The notes: generated by a model not told the origin, from the sequence alone. Shown: positions 16,053 to 25,964, numbered from the stretch's first letter. The stretch: DNA of 64,000 bases from Thiotrichaceae bacterium UBA4486 (GCA_002389045.1 DGNS01000009.1:1-64000), one strand, 5' to 3'. Program-made: numbers and translations.

Positions 16053-18665
16053 ATGCAACTGAATCCGGATCGTTTGCTCGCGGGCTGGTTCAATATCACA
16101 CGGAAATTCAGCCTCTCCCTGCTGGCAGGTTTTATCCTGCTGGCTGCACTGAGTCTCGTTTACACAGTCAACAATCTCAGTATGAACACTGATACCCGGG
16201 ACATGTTGTCACCTGAATTAATCTGGCGGCAACTGGATCTCGAGTACGAAAAGTTGTTCCCGCACAGCGTTGACGATTTGCTGATCATCCTCGAGGCTGA
16301 AACCCCGGACCAGGTCACGGATGCGGCACGTGCACTGTATCCCCGCCTGCAGGCCGACAGTGATGACTTCCTCAGTGTATACAGTCACAGTCAGCTCGAT
16401 TTCATCCGTGAGTCGGGGTTGCTTTATCTTGATACGTCCGAACTTCAGGATCTGGCTGACCAACTGGCCGTCTACCAGCCCTTCCTGTCCCGCCTGCTCC
16501 GGGACCAGAACCTCCGTGGCTTCAGTGACATGCTGGCGATGGCCATCGAGGCGGTCAACGATGGTGAAGATATTGATCTGGCGCCCGTACTGGATCAATT
16601 CGACCAGGCGCTCGTTGCAAACCGGAACAGAGAGAACTTCCTGTTGTCCTGGCAAAACCTGCTCTTTGATGATGACAACAAGGCGGTATACCGGGAATTC
16701 ATCGTCGCACAACCCCGTCTCGACTATTCCGGACTGCTGCCGGCCACCAGCGCTCTGGAAAGCATACGCAGTGCTATAAGGGATACGGGTATCGCCGAAG
16801 AATTCCAGGTAGAAGTGAAAATGACCGGCAATGTGGCACTGGCCCATGAGGAGCTGGTGTCGGTCATGCAAACCAACACGCTGGCGATCATCGCCGCTTT
16901 TGTCTTCGTCGGCCTGATTTTGACCGTGGGTCTCGGTTCGGTGCGGCTGGTGCTGGCAACCCTGCTGACCCTGGTCACCGGACTGATCCTGACCGCAGGT
17001 TTTGCCACCCTGACCGTCGGGCAACTGAACCTGATATCGGTTGCTTTTGCCGTACTCTATATTGGCCTGGGCGTGGACTTTGCGATCCATTATTGCCTGC
17101 GTTACCGGGAACACCGTCTGGATGGGCTGGAAGCCGCCGCCGCTTTGAAAAACACCACGCTGGGTGTCGGCAGTCCACTCATTATCTGTGCAGTCACCAC
17201 CGCGATAGGTTTTTATGCGTTTATACCCACGGATTATCACGGGGTCGCGGAACTCGGCTGGATATCCGGCAGCGGCATGTTCATCAGTCTGATTACCACG
17301 CTCACTTTTCTGCCCGCCCTGCTCTGGCATCTTCCGGCCACCCCGGTGCGGCACAGTCAACCCGGGCAAATGCTGATAGCGTGCCTGTATGCGCTACCGG
17401 CCAGATACGGCAAATGGATCCTCGTTCTTTCCGCGCTCGCCGCTTTTGCATCTGTAGTGCTCATTCGTGATCTGGAGTTCGACAGCAATACCCTGAACCT
17501 GCAACCTCCGGGTAATGCTTCCGTAATTGCCTACAAGGAATTACTGGATGAACCCGGAGGATCACCGTTGACCGCAAAGCTGGTCGCCAACGGTATTGAT
17601 GATGCCCGGCGGGTCAAGCAGGAGGTCGGCGCCCTGCCACTGGTAAACAAGGTTATCTGGCTGCATGATTTTATCCCCGATAACCAGGACGAAAAACTGG
17701 CCGTTATAGACGAGATAAACCTGCTGCTGGGCATTGGTTTTTTCAATGCCCCGTCCAGGACCATTGATTCTGAAACCCGGCAGGATGCGCTGCTCCGGCT
17801 CTCCGATTCCCTGGAATCTGTGGCGCAGGACGATTCGTCATGGTTGCTTACATTCAGGCAAACACTCAATGATTACCTGGCCTGGCTGTCCACCCTGGAT
17901 AAAGCATCGCGTTCCGAGCGGCTCATGACCCTGGAACAGAGTCTGCTGACCTCACTGCCGGGACGCTTACAGGCACTCGAATCGGGTTTGCAAACCGGTG
18001 GCCTGACGCTGGATGATCTGCCCGGAGCATTTGTCAGGCGCTGGAAGAGCAGTGATCGTTACCTGATGGATATCTATCCACAGCAGGATCTGTATAGCGA
18101 TGAAGTCCAGCTTGATTTCGTCAAACAAATTCAGGCAGTCGATGACCGCGTGACCGGTGGTCCCGTGATCACCGTGGAAGCCGGCGAAGCCGTAATCACA
18201 GCCTTTACCCAGGCATTCATTTCGGCCACTGCCGTTATCGCACTTTTGCTGCTGGTATTGATGCCAAGGCGAATCGATGCCGTACTTGTCCTCATCCCCT
18301 TGCTGCTTGCAGCCCTGTTAACGGCGGCTATCAGCGTTCTGGCTGGGATACCACTGAACTTTGCCAACGTAATCGCGCTGCCCTTGTTGCTTGGCATCGG
18401 TGTCGACAGCGCCATACATATCATGCATCGCTATCGTACACATTCGGGAGAGAGTAACCTGCTTGCGACCAGTTCAGCCCGGGCAATATTGATCAGTGGT
18501 TTGACGACTATCGGAAGTATTGGCAATCTGGCGTTTTCACCGCACCTCGGTACTGCCAGTATGGGGATGTTATTGACCATTGGTATCGCCATGGCCCTGC
18601 TAACAACGTTATTTATTCTGCCCAGCCTGCTTGAACATATAAAGAAAAAATCAGACCTGATATAG
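16053..18665 (+). CDS. hpnN: Hopanoid exporter HpnN (RND/MMPL superfamily)
   Basis: 870-residue RND-type transporter with the two-repeat plan: a membrane segment near 20-42, periplasmic domain, a helix block ~275-435 with the sterol-sensing-like GLGVDFAIHYCLRYREH, a second periplasmic domain, and a second block ~715-865 with GIGVDSAIHIMHRYRTH. HpnN moves hopanoids from inner to outer membrane. It is the last gene of the hopanoid operon. Its length and the duplicated G(L/I)GVD motif are as expected for the family. Confidence 0.9.
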   Translation: MQLNPDRLLAGWFNITRKFSLSLLAGFILLAALSLVYTVNNLSMNTDTRDMLSPELIWRQLDLEYEKLFPHSVDDLLIILEAETPDQVTDAARALYPRLQADSDDFLSVYSHSQLDFIRESGLLYLDTSELQDLADQLAVYQPFLSRLLRDQNLRGFSDMLAMAIEAVNDGEDIDLAPVLDQFDQALVANRNRENFLLSWQNLLFDDDNKAVYREFIVAQPRLDYSGLLPATSALESIRSAIRDTGIAEEFQVEVKMTGNVALAHEELVSVMQTNTLAIIAAFVFVGLILTVGLGSVRLVLATLLTLVTGLILTAGFATLTVGQLNLISVAFAVLYIGLGVDFAIHYCLRYREHRLDGLEAAAALKNTTLGVGSPLIICAVTTAIGFYAFIPTDYHGVAELGWISGSGMFISLITTLTFLPALLWHLPATPVRHSQPGQMLIACLYALPARYGKWILVLSALAAFASVVLIRDLEFDSNTLNLQPPGNASVIAYKELLDEPGGSPLTAKLVANGIDDARRVKQEVGALPLVNKVIWLHDFIPDNQDEKLAVIDEINLLLGIGFFNAPSRTIDSETRQDALLRLSDSLESVAQDDSSWLLTFRQTLNDYLAWLSTLDKASRSERLMTLEQSLLTSLPGRLQALESGLQTGGLTLDDLPGAFVRRWKSSDRYLMDIYPQQDLYSDEVQLDFVKQIQAVDDRVTGGPVITVEAGEAVITAFTQAFISATAVIALLLLVLMPRRIDAVLVLIPLLLAALLTAAISVLAGIPLNFANVIALPLLLGIGVDSAIHIMHRYRTHSGESNLLATSSARAILISGLTTIGSIGNLAFSPHLGTASMGMLLTIGIAMALLTTLFILPSLLEHIKKKSDLI

Positions 18666-19162
18666 CGTAGCTGCCAATCCGTCGGTGCAGGCGATTTAAC
18701 TGAAATCATGCGGAAAAAACCGGGGAAACGGTAACGGAAAAGAGTCGCGCCGTCCCTGGCACCCGAGACCTTCCTGGAAGAAGATTTGCCCATGAGTATT
18801 TCTGACTGTACCGGATCGTGTGCCTGTCGCCAGATCGCAATCAGAAACGCTCAGTGAGCATCACATTCCCTGGTAAATTTATTAAGCAACGTCCAGTTGT
18901 GTCCCTTAAATATCCTTACCTGTGCGTCGTCCAGACGACAGCCGGGCACCCATATCCATACGGTAAGCCCTGTCCTTTATTTTTCTATGAGCATGGATCA
19001 TCCCGATCCTTCCATGGGTTAAATCCCTTAACCCTGTCAGCTAATATATAGAGAATGCCCGGGACTGTCGTCACCCAAATGGGTGAAAATCATAGATTAT
19101 TCATTGAATTATGTGATTTTCCCACAAGCGGGCATACATTGTATGGACTGTGGGATGGAGGA
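18666..19162. other. Gene-free region between convergent operons
   Basis: About 500 bp between hpnN (+) and the Mrp-like cluster (-). I see no supported gene. There are small hairpins, CACCC/GGGTG at 19071-19084 and GGGTTAA/TTAACCC at about 19017-19035, which may help end transcription from either side. Confidence 0.4.
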
Positions 19163-20848
19163 TCAGGCGCTCAGGGCATAAGACAGGAAGATCAGTAAAA
19201 ACGCCACGCTTAACAAGATTGCATTACTGAGAAACAATGACTGGCGCTGGCCGGATAGCACTATGCCGTTAAGCCTGCGCAGGACATGGCCCAGCATCGT
19301 AATAACCAGGTCTCTTGCGCGGTTTACGAAAGTACTGGCCACGTTGTGGAGCATGCAAAAAATACGGTTGAGTAAAACACGGTATATCCAGTCAAAATCA
19401 TGGGTGGCGCCGAGATTCGCTTTAATCCACGGCAACATGAGGAAGAAGGCAAGGCCCGAGAACAGTAACAGCTGCAACTGCGCGAGTACATGGTCAGCCG
19501 TGTAGGGAACATACTCCACCGCATACGGCAACATCACGTAAAGCGTGCCGGGAAAAATACCAATAAACAAACACAGGATGGCAAACAGGATCATTGCCAG
19601 TTGCATGTTCATGGGTGGATCGCCGGGCCTCAATCCTGAATCCCGGTGAAAAAACACCAGCCATGGAAATTTCAGCCCGGCATGCAGAATGACACCGGCC
19701 GAGGCCGCTTGCAATGCCAACCAGACAAGGAAAAGATTATTGTCCACTCCGGCCTGACTGACCATCGATTTACTCACAAATCCGGAAGCCAGGGGAAAAG
19801 ACGATATCGCCAGCGCGCCGATGATCCCGCATACCGCCGTCACCGGCATCGATTGAAACAGACCGCCGAGATCGGTACAGTTTCGCTTGCCGGTCATGTA
19901 TACGACCGAACCCGCCGACATGATCAACAATGCCTGGTAGATAACGCTGCTGAAGGCATGCGCTGCCGCGCCGTTCAACGCCAGTTCCGTGCCGATGCCA
20001 ATGCCACAGATCATGATGCCCGACTGGTTGATAATGCTGTAGGCCAGCATCCTGCGAACATTGTTTTCCAGCAGCGCATAAACAATGCTGTACAAAATCA
20101 TGAGCAGACCGAAAATGATCAGCAGTTCCGTTCCGGGAAAACCGCGCATCAGTACATAAACTGCTGTCTTGGTCGTGAATGCCGAGAGGAAGACCATGCC
20201 ACTGCAACTGCTTTGCGGGTAGGCGTCGGCGAGCCAGGCTGATAATGGCGGCGCCGCGGCATTGAGCATGAATCCGGCGAATATGAACCAGGTGGCCATA
20301 TTGTCCAGGGTCATGGCGGAAAACATGACCGCGCCGGTATCGTGGTACCAGGCGATGATACCGGCCATGAGCAGTACACCGCCAAGGAGGTGGAAGATTA
20401 CATAACGCATACCGGCAGCGGCGGAGGCGGAAGTTCCACCCGACCAGATTACTACTGTGGAAGCCAGGGCCATGATTTCCCAGAATATGAACAGTGTAAT
20501 CATATCGCCGGCCAGGCAAACACCGAGGCTGGCTCCGGCATACACCAGTGCGGCGGAGAGTTCAACGGTTCCGGCCTGCCGGTAGGCGAATAACAGGCCG
20601 GCAAAAGCCATGATGGAAAAGACAGTCACGAACAACCGGCTGAGGCTGTCCAGGTGCAGAACCTGCAATTCGATGCCCATGAACTCCATGCGGCAATCAA
20701 CCGTCCCGGCCACGGTCCAGACCAGGACCAGGGCAATGACCGGTGCAATAAACATACAGAGGTTGCGGTACACCCCGCGCAACAACGGCAAGAACAGGCC
20801 TGCAACAATCAATACCAGGGCAGGATGAAGCAGGCTACACATGATCAT
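19163..20848 (-). CDS. Mrp/complex I-type antiporter subunit D-like protein (third)
   Basis: 561-residue polytopic protein of the proton-translocating NuoL/M/N-MrpA/D family. Key residues are kept: Glu in FIFWEIMALAS (TM5) and Lys in AFTTKTAVYVL (TM7). The N-terminal ~480 residues hold the usual ~14 helices. A C-terminal extension (~480-540, with amphipathic NRARDLVITMLGHVLRRL) ends in one more helix. It is the last gene of the cluster and overlaps the small membrane-protein gene upstream by 14 bp. It would conduct H+ or Na+ within an Mrp-like complex (inference). Confidence 0.82.
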   Translation of the reverse strand: MIMCSLLHPALVLIVAGLFLPLLRGVYRNLCMFIAPVIALVLVWTVAGTVDCRMEFMGIELQVLHLDSLSRLFVTVFSIMAFAGLLFAYRQAGTVELSAALVYAGASLGVCLAGDMITLFIFWEIMALASTVVIWSGGTSASAAAGMRYVIFHLLGGVLLMAGIIAWYHDTGAVMFSAMTLDNMATWFIFAGFMLNAAAPPLSAWLADAYPQSSCSGMVFLSAFTTKTAVYVLMRGFPGTELLIIFGLLMILYSIVYALLENNVRRMLAYSIINQSGIMICGIGIGTELALNGAAAHAFSSVIYQALLIMSAGSVVYMTGKRNCTDLGGLFQSMPVTAVCGIIGALAISSFPLASGFVSKSMVSQAGVDNNLFLVWLALQAASAGVILHAGLKFPWLVFFHRDSGLRPGDPPMNMQLAMILFAILCLFIGIFPGTLYVMLPYAVEYVPYTADHVLAQLQLLLFSGLAFFLMLPWIKANLGATHDFDWIYRVLLNRIFCMLHNVASTFVNRARDLVITMLGHVLRRLNGIVLSGQRQSLFLSNAILLSVAFLLIFLSYALSA

Positions 20849-21071
20849 TATCCCGCCGTTTGATAATCAATCCGATCAGCCGGGTCAGCAATACCAGGCC
20901 TGCACAGGCAAAAAAACCAAAGACAGCCTGAAAACCGAAAAAACCGGTTCCGGGGAAATAGGCATGAATGTGTATAAAAAACCCGGCAACCAGTGTCAGG
21001 ACGAGCAGTGCAATACCCGCCATTTTCAGCCTGCCCTGATTTTCATCACGCAAAAGCCGGTGTTTATTCAT
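20835..21071 (-). CDS. Small two-helix membrane protein of the Mrp-like cluster
   Basis: 78 residues with a basic N-terminus (MNKHRLLRDENQ), two transmembrane stretches (~15-37 and ~45-68) and a basic RRDNDHV end. Its start lies just before the stop codon of the D-like gene upstream (21076) and its end overlaps the next D-like gene, so all three are coupled. It does not look like MnhE, MnhF or MnhG. Probably a structural subunit; no family recognised. Confidence 0.65.
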   Translation of the reverse strand: MNKHRLLRDENQGRLKMAGIALLVLTLVAGFFIHIHAYFPGTGFFGFQAVFGFFACAGLVLLTRLIGLIIKRRDNDHV

Positions 21072-21075
21072 GTCT

Positions 21076-22524
21076 CTAAAATGCAATCAATTGCGTCAGG
21101 TGAATTAACCTGTCCGGGAAAAAAAATACCAGCAGACAGGCGAAGGCGGTCATCAATATCGGCAATACCAATGTCCACGGTGCCTCATGGAATTCAGTAT
21201 CGGCAGATGATTTGAAAAATGCCGCGTATACGATAGGCAGAAAGTAAGCTGCATTCAACAAGGTACTGGTGACAATAATTGCGATAACAAAATAACTCTG
21301 CATTTCGAAGGCACCATTGAGCAAGTACCACTTGCTGATGAAGCCGGCGGTCGGGGGCACTCCGATCATCGACAGACTGGCGATGGCGAAAGCGATCATG
21401 GTCAGGGGCATTTGTCTGCCGATACCGTCAAGCTGGCTGACTTCGGTTTTATGATGCGCTGTATATATCGCGCCGGCGGCGAAGAACAGCGTGATTTTTC
21501 CGAAGGCATGGGCGGCGATATGCAATGCTGCAGCCAGAATCGAAACCGGGGCAATGAGAAATGTGGCAATGACTACATAGGACAACTGGCTGATGGTGGA
21601 ATAGGCCAGACGTTTTTTCAGGTTATCCTGGTAGAGCGCGATTAACGATGCTGTGATGATGGTGAACCCGGCCAGGTAGACTATCCAGTCGGTCACGCCG
21701 GCGGCCGACAATGTTTCCTCGCCGAATATATACACAGCCACCTTGACGATGGAAAATACACCAGCCTTGACCACGGCCACGGCGTGCAACAGGGCGCTGA
21801 CCGGTGTCGGGGCGACCATCGCTGCCGGTAGCCAGGCATGGAACGGCATCACGGCGGCCTTGCCTATGCCGAATAGATAGAGCAGTAACAGCGCCAGGAT
21901 CACGCTGTTACTGACGGGAACATCAAAAACACCACCCGGTGTAAAATCAACCTGTCCGGCCAGAACCCAGGTCCACACTATGGCGGGTAAAAACAGCGCG
22001 AAGGATGCGCCCAGCAGAATTCCCAGGTAAACACGCCCGGCACGCCGGGCGAGATCCGACTGGCTGTGGGCCACCAGCGGATAGGTGGACAGCGTCAATA
22101 CTTCATAAAACAGGAATAACGAGAACAGGTTGGCGCTGAAAGCAACACCCATGGTGGCTGCAATCGCAACCGCAAAGCAGGAAAAAAACCGGGTCTGGTT
22201 GGACTCCTGGTTGGAACGCATGTAGCCGATGGCATACACAGAGGTAATGATCCAGAGAAAACTGGCAATCAGCGCAAACAGCATACCCAGGGCTTCAACC
22301 TCGAGTGCAAACCTCAATCCCGGCAGTGGTTCAAACAAATCCAGCCGTGCGGGATGCACGGTATCCGGTTCCTGATAGATCAGGAATACCACCAGAAACA
22401 GAAGCACGGAAATGACCAGTGTAATGCTGTCCCGCAGCTTCGGTCTCGAAGCCGTGAGCAGTATGAGTGCGGCGCCGAGTAACGGTAACGCCAGGGTCAG
22501 CAGCAACAGTGTTTGCATGCTCAT
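21076..22524 (-). CDS. Mrp-type antiporter subunit D-like protein (second)
   Basis: 482 residues, about 14 transmembrane helices. Glu in LFLFYEVLTLSTYPL and Lys in GIGKAAVMPFHAWLPAAMVAP plus AVAVVKAGVF mark the proton path of this superfamily. The start overlaps the preceding D-like gene by 4 bp (22521-22524). The length and the AMVAPTPVSALLHAVAVVKA signature are close to MrpD/NuoM. It is one of three such subunits in this operon; which ion each moves cannot be read from the sequence. Confidence 0.85.
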   Translation of the reverse strand: MSMQTLLLLTLALPLLGAALILLTASRPKLRDSITLVISVLLFLVVFLIYQEPDTVHPARLDLFEPLPGLRFALEVEALGMLFALIASFLWIITSVYAIGYMRSNQESNQTRFFSCFAVAIAATMGVAFSANLFSLFLFYEVLTLSTYPLVAHSQSDLARRAGRVYLGILLGASFALFLPAIVWTWVLAGQVDFTPGGVFDVPVSNSVILALLLLYLFGIGKAAVMPFHAWLPAAMVAPTPVSALLHAVAVVKAGVFSIVKVAVYIFGEETLSAAGVTDWIVYLAGFTIITASLIALYQDNLKKRLAYSTISQLSYVVIATFLIAPVSILAAALHIAAHAFGKITLFFAAGAIYTAHHKTEVSQLDGIGRQMPLTMIAFAIASLSMIGVPPTAGFISKWYLLNGAFEMQSYFVIAIIVTSTLLNAAYFLPIVYAAFFKSSADTEFHEAPWTLVLPILMTAFACLLVFFFPDRLIHLTQLIAF

Positions 22525-23999
22525 AGCCCCGCCAAGCTGCTCACGGCAAGGGTGATACTGTCAAGGGTCAGATCAGTATCAATGCCGAAATAGATATTGG
22601 CCAGTATGAGCAGCCATAATGGCGCCAGCATCATCAAAGGTGCTTCCGTCATTTTTTCGCCGGTATCCTGTGCGGGTTGCCTGAAATAAAACGCTTCCAC
22701 TATTTTCCAGAAATACACAACAGCCATGAGTGAACCGATGATCATGACCGCCAGCGCCGGCCAGTTGCCGCTCTCGATGGTCGCCTGCAGCAGGTACCAT
22801 TTACTGAGAAACCCTACTGTCCCGGGCACACCGATGAGGCTGAAACCACCGAGCACAAACGCGGCCCGTGTCCAGGGCATGCACCCGCTGCTGTTTCGCA
22901 AATCCTCCAGGCGATCCGTACCCAGCCGGTAAATCAGGCAGGCAGCGGCCATGAACAGGGCCGATTTGATCAACGCATGATTGAACATATGCAGTATCGA
23001 CGCCGTGAGTCCGGTTCTGGTGAACAGTCCTATACCCAGCACCATGTAGCCGATCTGGGCGACACTGGAATACGCGAGAATGGATTTGATCGATGACCTG
23101 ACAATCGCCATCCAGGATCCGTACAGAATGGCCAGCATGGAGAGCAACACCAGGATATCCCCGAGCGGCAGAATCCCCCGGATGGTATCCAGGCCGAAGA
23201 TATCAAACACGTAACGAATCAATACATAAATGAACACCTTGGTGGTCGTGCCGGCCAGAAACACACTCACCACCGAGGGCGCGGCGCTGTACGCCGCCGG
23301 TAACCAGACATGCAGTGGGAACAGGGCCAGTTTCATACTTAGCCCGATGAGTAGAAAGCAGATAGCGGTGGCCAGGGTCCTGTCTGCGCTGACGTCGGCA
23401 ATTCGCACACCGATATCCTGCAGGTTCAGTGTACCGGTCACTACGTACAACAAACCTACTCCAATAAGAATAAATGTGGCGCCGACGGTGCCCAGGATCA
23501 GGTATCGATAGGCTGCGTACAGGGCCAGTCGTTTGCGTCCGAGACTGATCAGGGCATAGCCGGACAACGAGGATATCTCGATGAATACAAACAGGTTGAA
23601 GGCATCCCCGGTAAGAATAACGCCGATGAGTCCGGTCAGATTCAACAACAGTGCGGAATAAAACAGGTAGGTCCTGTCAGCGGCGATTTCGCTGGCAACG
23701 CTTTGACGGGCGAACAGTAAAGATGCCGCGCCGATGCTGGCGACAATCACCAGCACAAAGGCATTCAGTGAATCCACATAGAGTTCTATGCCCCACGGTG
23801 ATTCCCAGGCGCCGATGGTGTAGCGCCAGACTTCGATTTCGAGAACGCTGCCCAGCAGTGCCCATGCCCCGGCAAAGACACCAAGAAAGACGAGCAGGGC
23901 CAGGAACCATGACAGGATATCGCGATGAAGCAACACGCATAACGGGGCAGCCAGAAGTGGCATGATAAGCAGCAGAATCGGAAGATGCCCGGTAATCAT
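22521..23999 (-). CDS. Mrp-type antiporter subunit D-like protein (first)
   Basis: 492 residues, about 14 helices, closest by eye to MrpD. Proton-path Glu in LFVFIEISSLSGYALISLG and Lys in AGTTTKVFIYVLIRYVF are present, as is the HxWLPxAYSAAPS loop. It overlaps mnhC upstream by 4 bp (ATGA type) and the next D gene by 4 bp. It is expected to exchange Na+ for H+ as part of a membrane complex. Confidence 0.87.
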   Translation of the reverse strand: MITGHLPILLLIMPLLAAPLCVLLHRDILSWFLALLVFLGVFAGAWALLGSVLEIEVWRYTIGAWESPWGIELYVDSLNAFVLVIVASIGAASLLFARQSVASEIAADRTYLFYSALLLNLTGLIGVILTGDAFNLFVFIEISSLSGYALISLGRKRLALYAAYRYLILGTVGATFILIGVGLLYVVTGTLNLQDIGVRIADVSADRTLATAICFLLIGLSMKLALFPLHVWLPAAYSAAPSVVSVFLAGTTTKVFIYVLIRYVFDIFGLDTIRGILPLGDILVLLSMLAILYGSWMAIVRSSIKSILAYSSVAQIGYMVLGIGLFTRTGLTASILHMFNHALIKSALFMAAACLIYRLGTDRLEDLRNSSGCMPWTRAAFVLGGFSLIGVPGTVGFLSKWYLLQATIESGNWPALAVMIIGSLMAVVYFWKIVEAFYFRQPAQDTGEKMTEAPLMMLAPLWLLILANIYFGIDTDLTLDSITLAVSSLAGL

Positions 24000-24355
24000 T
24001 CCACCTCTTCCATTTTTTCGATAATCTCATCTTCCTCGATACTGCCATAGCTTTTATAGATACGTATCACCAGAGCCAGTCCGACCGCGGTGGTCGAGAT
24101 ACCTACCACGATGGCAGTGAGTATGAGCACATGGGGCAAGGGACTGGAGTAGGCAGTGTGGCCATCCGCAACGATAGGGGCCGTGGCATCATGGACATAG
24201 CCCATGGAGATGAACAGTATGAATACCGAGGCCTGAAATATATTCAGACCAATCAGTTTTTTGACCAGATTGCGGTTGGCGATGGTGATATAAAAACCAA
24301 TCATCATCAGGACAACGACAACGAGGTAATTGAATATTCCGGCGAATTCCTGCAT
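23996..24355 (-). CDS. mnhC: Mrp-type antiporter subunit C (NuoK-like)
   Basis: 119 residues with three transmembrane helices, homologous to NuoK/MrpC. IGFYITIANRNLVKKLIGLNIFQASVFIL carries the usual NL-(V/I)K(K)-(L/I)IG motif, and the second half is HVLILTAIVVGISTTAVGLALVIRIY. The acidic C-terminus (EEDEIIEKMEEVE) ends at the first D-like gene with a 4-bp overlap. First gene of the CDDxD cluster, 151 bp after nhaD. Confidence 0.9.
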   Translation of the reverse strand: MQEFAGIFNYLVVVVLMMIGFYITIANRNLVKKLIGLNIFQASVFILFISMGYVHDATAPIVADGHTAYSSPLPHVLILTAIVVGISTTAVGLALVIRIYKSYGSIEEDEIIEKMEEVE

Positions 24356-24385
24356 GGCTCAAATCATGTTGGAGATCAGAATAAA

Positions 24386-24402
24386 CCCCGCTGCATGCGG
24401 GG
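24386..24402 (-). terminator. Possible terminator between nhaD and mnhC
   Basis: CCCCGC (24386-24391) pairs with GCGGGG (24397-24402) around a 5-base loop; on the minus strand it is followed by TTTATT. A weak Rho-independent terminator or attenuator that would partly separate nhaD from the Mrp-like genes. Confidence 0.4.
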
Positions 24403-24506
24403 TAGCAGGATTATACCGGATTCGGTACGGGAACGCTTAATCTGTGACCCTGTACGGCGCTGGATTACTGCGCCGGATTCCGCCCCTGATCAGAGGCCGC
24501 CACTAT

Positions 24507-25964
24507 CTAGCCGGTAAACAAGTGGCCGTTGACCAGAAAATGTACCCAGATACTGGCAGCATAACCGATCAGAATCGCCCAACTCCATTTCAGATGGGAG
24601 AAAAAAGTATAAATCCCGCGCGCCTGACCCATGACGGCAACACCGGCGGCAGAACCCACCGAGAGCATCGAGCCACCGACGCCGGCGGTCAGGGTGACCA
24701 GCAACCACTGTCCCGTATCCATATCCGGCAACATGCTCAGCACGGCAAACATGACCGGGATATTATCAATGATAGCCGACAGGAAGCCGACAAGAATATT
24801 GGCTTTGGTGGCGCCCAGATCCACGTACATAAACCCGGAGATGAGTCCCAGATAACCCAGGGTACCCAATCCGCCCACGCACAGAATGACGCCATAGAAA
24901 AACATCAGCGTGTCCCATTCGGCCCGGGCCAGTTTTTTGAAAATATCGAAATGCCCGGGTTTATCATTACCGTTTTCACCATAATTCTCCACACCCAGAG
25001 CGCCGGCGCCCGGATCATGCAGACGCCTGCTTTTCGCCTTCAGGTAATATCCGAAGAGCTTGAGAAAGCCCAGACCCGTCATCATGCCGATCACTGGCGG
25101 CAAATGCAGGAAACTGTGGGCACAGACAGCCATGATAATAGTGAGGATAAACAGCCCGATGACGAACCAGGCGCCGTGCTTCAGTTCGGCCTTCTGCGTT
25201 TCGACCACGGGTATCTCGTTGGCTACGGTCAATGACATGATGGCAGCCGGGATGAGCCAGTTAATCAGAGAGGGAATGACCAGCAGGAAAAACTGGAAGA
25301 ACTCAACCAGGCCACCTTTCTGCCAGACCATAAGAGTCGTGATATCGCCGAAGGGACTGAAAGCACCGCCGGCATTGGCCGCGACGACAATATTGATACA
25401 GGCTACGGTCACGAAAGCCACATTGGTACCGCCCACGGACATGACCACAGTGGACATCAGCAACGCCGTGGTCAGGTTATCGGCAACCGGTGACAGCATG
25501 AACGAGATGGCGCCGGTGAGCCAGAAAATGGTTCGCAATGAAAAACCACGGGAAATGAGCCAGGCTCTGAGCAGATCGAAGATACCCCGCTCCTCCATCG
25601 TATTGATGTAGGTCATGGCCGCCAGTAGAAACAGGAACAGCTCGGCAAACTCCAGCAGATTGTGCCGCACCGCGGCCTCGGCAGTATGAGTATCTCCGGT
25701 CTGCGAATAAAGTAACGCGACGATAACCCAGATAATCCCGGCGGCAACCATCACCGGCTTGGATTTACGCAGATGAATGGTCTCCTCGGCAATGACCAGG
25801 CAATAGGCTGCAATAAAAATGAGTACGCAGGCAATCGCACCCCAGTGCCGGGTAAAGTCCTGCAGGTGGAGCTCACCGGAAGCAAATACGGAAACGGGGA
25901 ATAGAAACAGGGTGGCCATACTCAGTGACCGCAACTTTGACAGCCATGAGGCCGGAACAGGCAT
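24507..25964 (-). CDS. nhaD: Na+/H+ antiporter NhaD
   Basis: 485 residues, 12-13 membrane helices, of the NhaD branch of the ion transporter superfamily. It exports Na+ (or Li+) in exchange for H+ at alkaline pH. Family signatures are LSPVADNLTTALLMSTVV, NAGGAFSPFGDITTLMVWQ and LSAIIDNIPVMFAVL; the paired N-terminal and C-terminal Asp-Asn motifs line the transport path. The N-terminus may be a cleaved signal (VSVFASGE). AGGGA precedes the ATG. Same strand as the Mrp-like cluster, suggesting joint use in Na+ cycling. Confidence 0.93.
   Translation of the reverse strand: MPVPASWLSKLRSLSMATLFLFPVSVFASGELHLQDFTRHWGAIACVLIFIAAYCLVIAEETIHLRKSKPVMVAAGIIWVIVALLYSQTGDTHTAEAAVRHNLLEFAELFLFLLAAMTYINTMEERGIFDLLRAWLISRGFSLRTIFWLTGAISFMLSPVADNLTTALLMSTVVMSVGGTNVAFVTVACINIVVAANAGGAFSPFGDITTLMVWQKGGLVEFFQFFLLVIPSLINWLIPAAIMSLTVANEIPVVETQKAELKHGAWFVIGLFILTIIMAVCAHSFLHLPPVIGMMTGLGFLKLFGYYLKAKSRRLHDPGAGALGVENYGENGNDKPGHFDIFKKLARAEWDTLMFFYGVILCVGGLGTLGYLGLISGFMYVDLGATKANILVGFLSAIIDNIPVMFAVLSMLPDMDTGQWLLVTLTAGVGGSMLSVGSAAGVAVMGQARGIYTFFSHLKWSWAILIGYAASIWVHFLVNGHLFTG

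Noticed and set aside
19163..24355. Second complex I or Dab-type carbon uptake system
   Set aside because: No NADH-, hydrogenase- or quinone-binding subunits and no DabA-like gene are in the cluster; only antiporter-like subunits are present.
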